Origin: Actinacidiphila bryophytorum
Lineage (GTDB): Bacteria > Actinomycetota > Actinomycetes > Streptomycetales > Streptomycetaceae
Assembly (NCBI RefSeq): GCF_016916835.1
Contig: NZ_JAFFIX010000006.1
Location: 1-64,000 of the forward strand
Direction: 5' to 3'
Length of the DNA stretch: 64,000 bases
Position 1 is the stretch's first letter. Each line of letters begins with the position of its first letter. The translations under genes and the position numbers were made by a program. The notes beneath the pieces were generated by a model. The model worked only from the letters and a program-made list of their open reading frames with translations, did not search any database and was not told the DNA's origin. Below, piece after piece: positions 61,440 through 64,000 of the stretch.

Positions 61440-61708
61440 GCCCCCCGCGGGGGGAAAGGCGACCGCCCGCCGCAAGGGGCAGGACCTCAGGGGCGCGGGG
61501 AACTGCGCGACAAGCCACGACGGCGCCGCAGGCAAGATGCTCACCGCAGGTGGCAATCACCCAGGAGGCGCTGGGGGTACCCCCAGGCGAAGCTCTGGGG
61601 GCGGAACCGCGCGCCCAGTCACCCACGCACCGGAAGGTGCGAGCCCGCAGCAAGTGGCAACCACCTGCGCACCCCCCGCCGGGGGAGAGCGGGGCGCCCA
61701 CCGCGGGA
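61440..61708. repeat. Family A and B repeats between hutH and the GGDEF gene
   Basis: A forward family A arm near 61489-61508 and a family B element near 61565-61602 are followed by a further GCGCGCCCAGTCACCCACGC piece. The region also carries GGTGGCAATCACCCAGGAGG. It includes the upstream region of hutH, but no clear promoter was identified. No gene is supported. Confidence 0.6.
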
Positions 61709-61709
61709 G

Positions 61710-62870
61710 TCAGGACGGGGGTACGTACCCCCGGAGGCGGCGGCGCTCCGCGGGGGCCGCGGGGGGAGGGGAGTCGGCCAGGTGGACCACCGGATCCTCC
61801 GGGCCTTCGCGGCCCGCGACAATCGGCCTGGTGGAGCGCAAGGCCTTGGCCCGGTACTGTGCCGCGTCGGCAAGACGGAAGAGCCGTCGTGCCGACCGCA
61901 CCGGCCCGATCGGATCCGCCGTCGAAGCCACGCCGCAGGCGACCCCTTCCCCGACGTCCAGCTTGGCGGCCCGCAGGCACAGTTCGCCGGCGGCCCGTAC
62001 GACCTCGTCCGCGGGGCTTCCCACGGCGACGATGCAGAACTCGTCGCCGCCCAGCCGTGCCGCCAGGCTCCCCGGGAGCATCGCGCCGCACAGCGACAGG
62101 AGCGAGCCGAAACGTTCGAGCAGGCGGTCGCCGACCTCGTGGCCGAGGCGGTCGTTGACGCGTTTGAGGCCGTTGAGGTCGCAGACCATGAGGCTGACGG
62201 CCGTACCGTCGGCCCGGTGCCGCTCCAGCGCCTCGTCGAGGCGCTGGTCGACGGCGCGGCGGTTGCCGAGGCCGGTGAGCGGGTCGGTGAAGGCGAGCCG
62301 CTGCACTTCGGCCAGCCGCTCGGTCTGGGCGATGCCGGAGGCGATGACCGCGGCGAGGACCGTCGCGAAGTCGGCGTCGGGGCGGGCGAAGGGGGGTTCG
62401 CCGTGGCCGCGGGCCACGTACACCTCGCCCCAGGCGCGGCCGTGCAGGACCAGCGGGGCGACGACGCAGCTGCCGCGGCCGCGGCGGCGCAGGGCCGCGG
62501 CCCTGCCCCAGCTGCTGCCGCCGGGCGAGGCGCCCGTGCCCTCCGAGGTCTCGACCCAGGCGTGCGGTTCGCCGCCGCGGGCCCAGCTGCCGTGCAGGAA
62601 CTCGGCGATCTCCGGGAAGTCGTGCACCGAGTACGACTCGTCGGCCGGTTCCGGTTCCTCGCCGGGGGCGAGGTCACCGTCGTTGACCAGCACGCGCAGG
62701 CGGCCGGTCTCGCGCTCCCAGGCGGAGACGGCGGCGAAGGAGCCGCCCATCGCCACGCGCGCGCGGCGCGCGCCCGCGCGTGCCGCGTCCTGCGGGGTCT
62801 GCGCGGTCGCCAGCGCCTGGGCCAGCTCGACGACAGCCCTGAGCCGAAGGTCGGCCGTACCGTCCACCAT
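61710..62870 (-). CDS. GAF-GGDEF diguanylate cyclase
   Basis: Predicted protein of 386 residues. The N-terminal about 190 residues resemble a GAF sensor domain. The C-terminal GGDEF domain (about 205-350) includes FTDPLTGLGNRRAVDQ and the intact active-site motif LGGDEFCI. It should make c-di-GMP from two GTP, a signal that holds Streptomyces in vegetative growth via BldD. No EAL domain is attached. The I-site RxxD is not obvious, so product inhibition may be weak. The position beside hutH agrees with conserved gene order as I remember it. Confidence 0.85.
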   Translation of the reverse strand: MVDGTADLRLRAVVELAQALATAQTPQDAARAGARRARVAMGGSFAAVSAWERETGRLRVLVNDGDLAPGEEPEPADESYSVHDFPEIAEFLHGSWARGGEPHAWVETSEGTGASPGGSSWGRAAALRRRGRGSCVVAPLVLHGRAWGEVYVARGHGEPPFARPDADFATVLAAVIASGIAQTERLAEVQRLAFTDPLTGLGNRRAVDQRLDEALERHRADGTAVSLMVCDLNGLKRVNDRLGHEVGDRLLERFGSLLSLCGAMLPGSLAARLGGDEFCIVAVGSPADEVVRAAGELCLRAAKLDVGEGVACGVASTADPIGPVRSARRLFRLADAAQYRAKALRSTRPIVAGREGPEDPVVHLADSPPPAAPAERRRLRGYVPPS

Positions 62871-62939
62871 CTCCCCAGGCTAGAGAGCTTTGCCCCTTTT
62901 CGTCCCCCAGCTACGCCGAACGGCTCCCGCCCAGGGGTG

Positions 62940-63470
62940 TCCCACTGCCCTCCCCGCGGATGCGCGCGGGTCGCCACCGACCGAAAGGTCCTGCTCCTGT
63001 CGAAGCCGGACCACCGGCCGGCGGTGGGCTGGGCGCACAGTTCCCCGCGCCCCTATATGGCGCCCTCCCAGGCAAGGGCACACCCCCCGCCGGGTGAGGC
63101 GTTGCCGCTGCGGACGGCGTGCCTTTCAGGGGCGCGGGGAACTGCGCGACCAGCCCATCACCCGCGTGCGGGTCGTCACCGGCACAAAGGGGCTCTTCCT
63201 GTCGGAGACGGACCACCCGCCGGCGGCCGGCTGAGCGCGCAGTTCCCCGCGCCCCTAAAAAGCGCTCGCCCTCCGTCACAGAGGGGACCCCCCAGGGGCG
63301 CGGGGAACTGCGCGGCCAGCCCACCACAAGCGTCGTGTGGCGACGGACCGCCACCACCCCAGGGGCGCGGGGAACTGCGCGACCAGCCCACCACCCACGC
63401 GCGGGTCGTCACCGGCGCAAAGGGGCTGTTCGGGTCGGAGGCGGGCCACCGGCCGGTGAGGGCGGGGCCG
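62940..63470. repeat. Family A repeat cluster before the enoyl-CoA hydratase gene
   Basis: Reverse arms near 63030-63052 and 63236-63256 alternate with forward arms near 63129, 63296 and 63365. Variable pieces such as GGTCGTCACCGGCACAAAGG (63172) and its copy (63404) lie between. Together they form nested inverted repeats over about 530 bp. The cluster lies 3' of the hydratase gene and 5' of the GGDEF gene. No gene is supported. Confidence 0.65.
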
Positions 63471-63475
63471 CCGGG

Positions 63476-64000
63476 CTAGGCGGAGGGCCAGCGAGGGGGG
63501 CGTTTGGACGCGAAGGCCGAGACGCCCTCGGCTCGGTCGGGGGAGAAGGCCACCGTCCGCCAGGCCGCGTCCTCGATGTCGAGGCCGGACCGGAGGTCGA
63601 GTCCGTGGCCCAGCCGCAGCGCGCGTTTGGCCGCGCGCAGTCCCACGGGGGAATTGGCCGCGATGCGCTCGGCCAGAGCGAGTGCCGCGTCGCGGGCGCC
63701 GGATCCCGCGGGGGCGAGCTCGTCGACCAGGCCAAGTGCGGCGGCTTCCGCCGCCGCCACGCGGCGGGCGGTGAAGATCAGCTCGGCGGCACGTGCGGCG
63801 CCGACGCGGCGCGGCAGGAGTTGCGTGCCGCCGCCGCCGGGGATGACGCCGACGGAGACCTCGGGCAGGCCGACGACCGCGGTGTCGTCGGCGACGATGA
63901 CGTCGCAGGCGAGGGCCAGCTCGAAGCCGCCGCCGAGGGCGTAACCGTGCACGGCGGCGACCGTGGGCATGGGCAGTTCGAGTACGCCGGTGTAGCAGGC
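63476..64000 (-). CDS. Enoyl-CoA hydratase/isomerase family protein (5' end outside window)
   Basis: The last about 175 residues of a crotonase-fold protein, truncated by the right edge. HGYALGGGFELALACD gives the first oxyanion-hole glycine, and LPEVSVGVIPGGGGTQLLPRRVG the second region with its catalytic Glu. RAAKRALRLGH and a C-terminal AFASKRPPRW tail follow. It hydrates or isomerises enoyl-CoA thioesters in beta-oxidation or related pathways. The internal Met in ELPMPTVAAVHG is not the true start. Confidence 0.88.
   Translation of the reverse strand, partial: ACYTGVLELPMPTVAAVHGYALGGGFELALACDVIVADDTAVVGLPEVSVGVIPGGGGTQLLPRRVGAARAAELIFTARRVAAAEAAALGLVDELAPAGSGARDAALALAERIAANSPVGLRAAKRALRLGHGLDLRSGLDIEDAAWRTVAFSPDRAEGVSAFASKRPPRWPSA

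Overview
The window is high-GC actinobacterial chromosome, most likely Streptomyces or another member of Streptomycetaceae. The evidence is the GC-rich third codon positions, a mycothiol S-conjugate amidase, a DasR-type operator before a chitinase, an LAXTG-type surface protein, a GTP-dependent PEP carboxykinase, an ECF42 sigma factor with its DGPF partner, and in-frame TTA used in only one gene that I can find. Most genes are conserved housekeeping or accessory chromosomal genes. A compact specialised-metabolism operon sits among them.

Layout. 1-3.3 kb: minus-strand Flp/Tad-like genes (a CpaE ATPase fused to a TadE segment, CpaB, and a zinc-ribbon protein). 3.4-5.1 kb: secreted GH18 chitinase behind a dre-like site. 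5.3-10.9 kb: an apparent D-amino-acid catabolic locus (RidA, IclR regulator, PfkB kinase, a divergent DSD1-like deaminase, N-acyl-D-amino-acid deacylase). 10.8-12.8 kb: a KAP-family P-loop NTPase fused to a C-terminal receiver domain. 12.9-21.9 kb: alaA-type aminotransferase, pckG, hemolysin III-like protein, DHA2 exporter with TetR regulator, and a DUF255 thioredoxin-fold protein.

22.2-32.6 kb: the most interesting region, a translationally coupled operon for what looks like an undescribed glycosylated, thioamidated RiPP. It encodes a GT-A/epimerase two-domain protein, a SenB-like (selenosugar synthase family) glycosyltransferase, YcaO, TfuA, a 49-residue precursor peptide, an MFS exporter, a UDP-GlcNAc-6-dehydrogenase-like enzyme, an AsnB-like amidotransferase and a CX5R phosphatase. 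A strong hairpin follows, then an AT-rich regulatory gap, then an OmpR-type response regulator with the only in-frame TTA (bldA-dependent) codon found. My working model is that YcaO-TfuA thioamidates the peptide, that the dehydrogenase and amidotransferase make a uronamide UDP-sugar, and that the SenB-like enzyme couples sugar to sulfur. This is inference from family chemistry.

33.9-36.5 kb: a HigBA/RelE-type toxin-antitoxin pair with a leaderless, operator-overlapped promoter, then the DGPF/ECF42 pair. 36.6-37 kb: a decayed S26 peptidase. 37.5-40.7 kb: a large NB-ARC/TPR STAND protein whose P-loop lysine is arginine, with a 173-bp MITE-like element inserted exactly at its stop codon. 41.3-49.8 kb: mca, a DUF4307 gene, greA, a DrrAB-type ABC transporter, ilvA, a MarR regulator, a sigma-factor-like/membrane-protein pair, and metB. 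49.9-57.9 kb: a secreted beta-helix hydrolase, a PAP2 protein, xylA/xylB and a ROK regulator. 57.8-64 kb: L,D-transpeptidase, LAXTG protein, hutH, a GGDEF protein and a truncated enoyl-CoA hydratase.

Intergenic regions carry two dispersed repeat families. Family A has long inverted arms built on GGGGCGCGGGGAACTGCGCG and usually lies at gene 3' ends. Family B is a 35-38-bp palindromic element. Family B is also found inside pckG and hutH, where it is read in the same frame and adds about a dozen Gly/Ser-rich residues.
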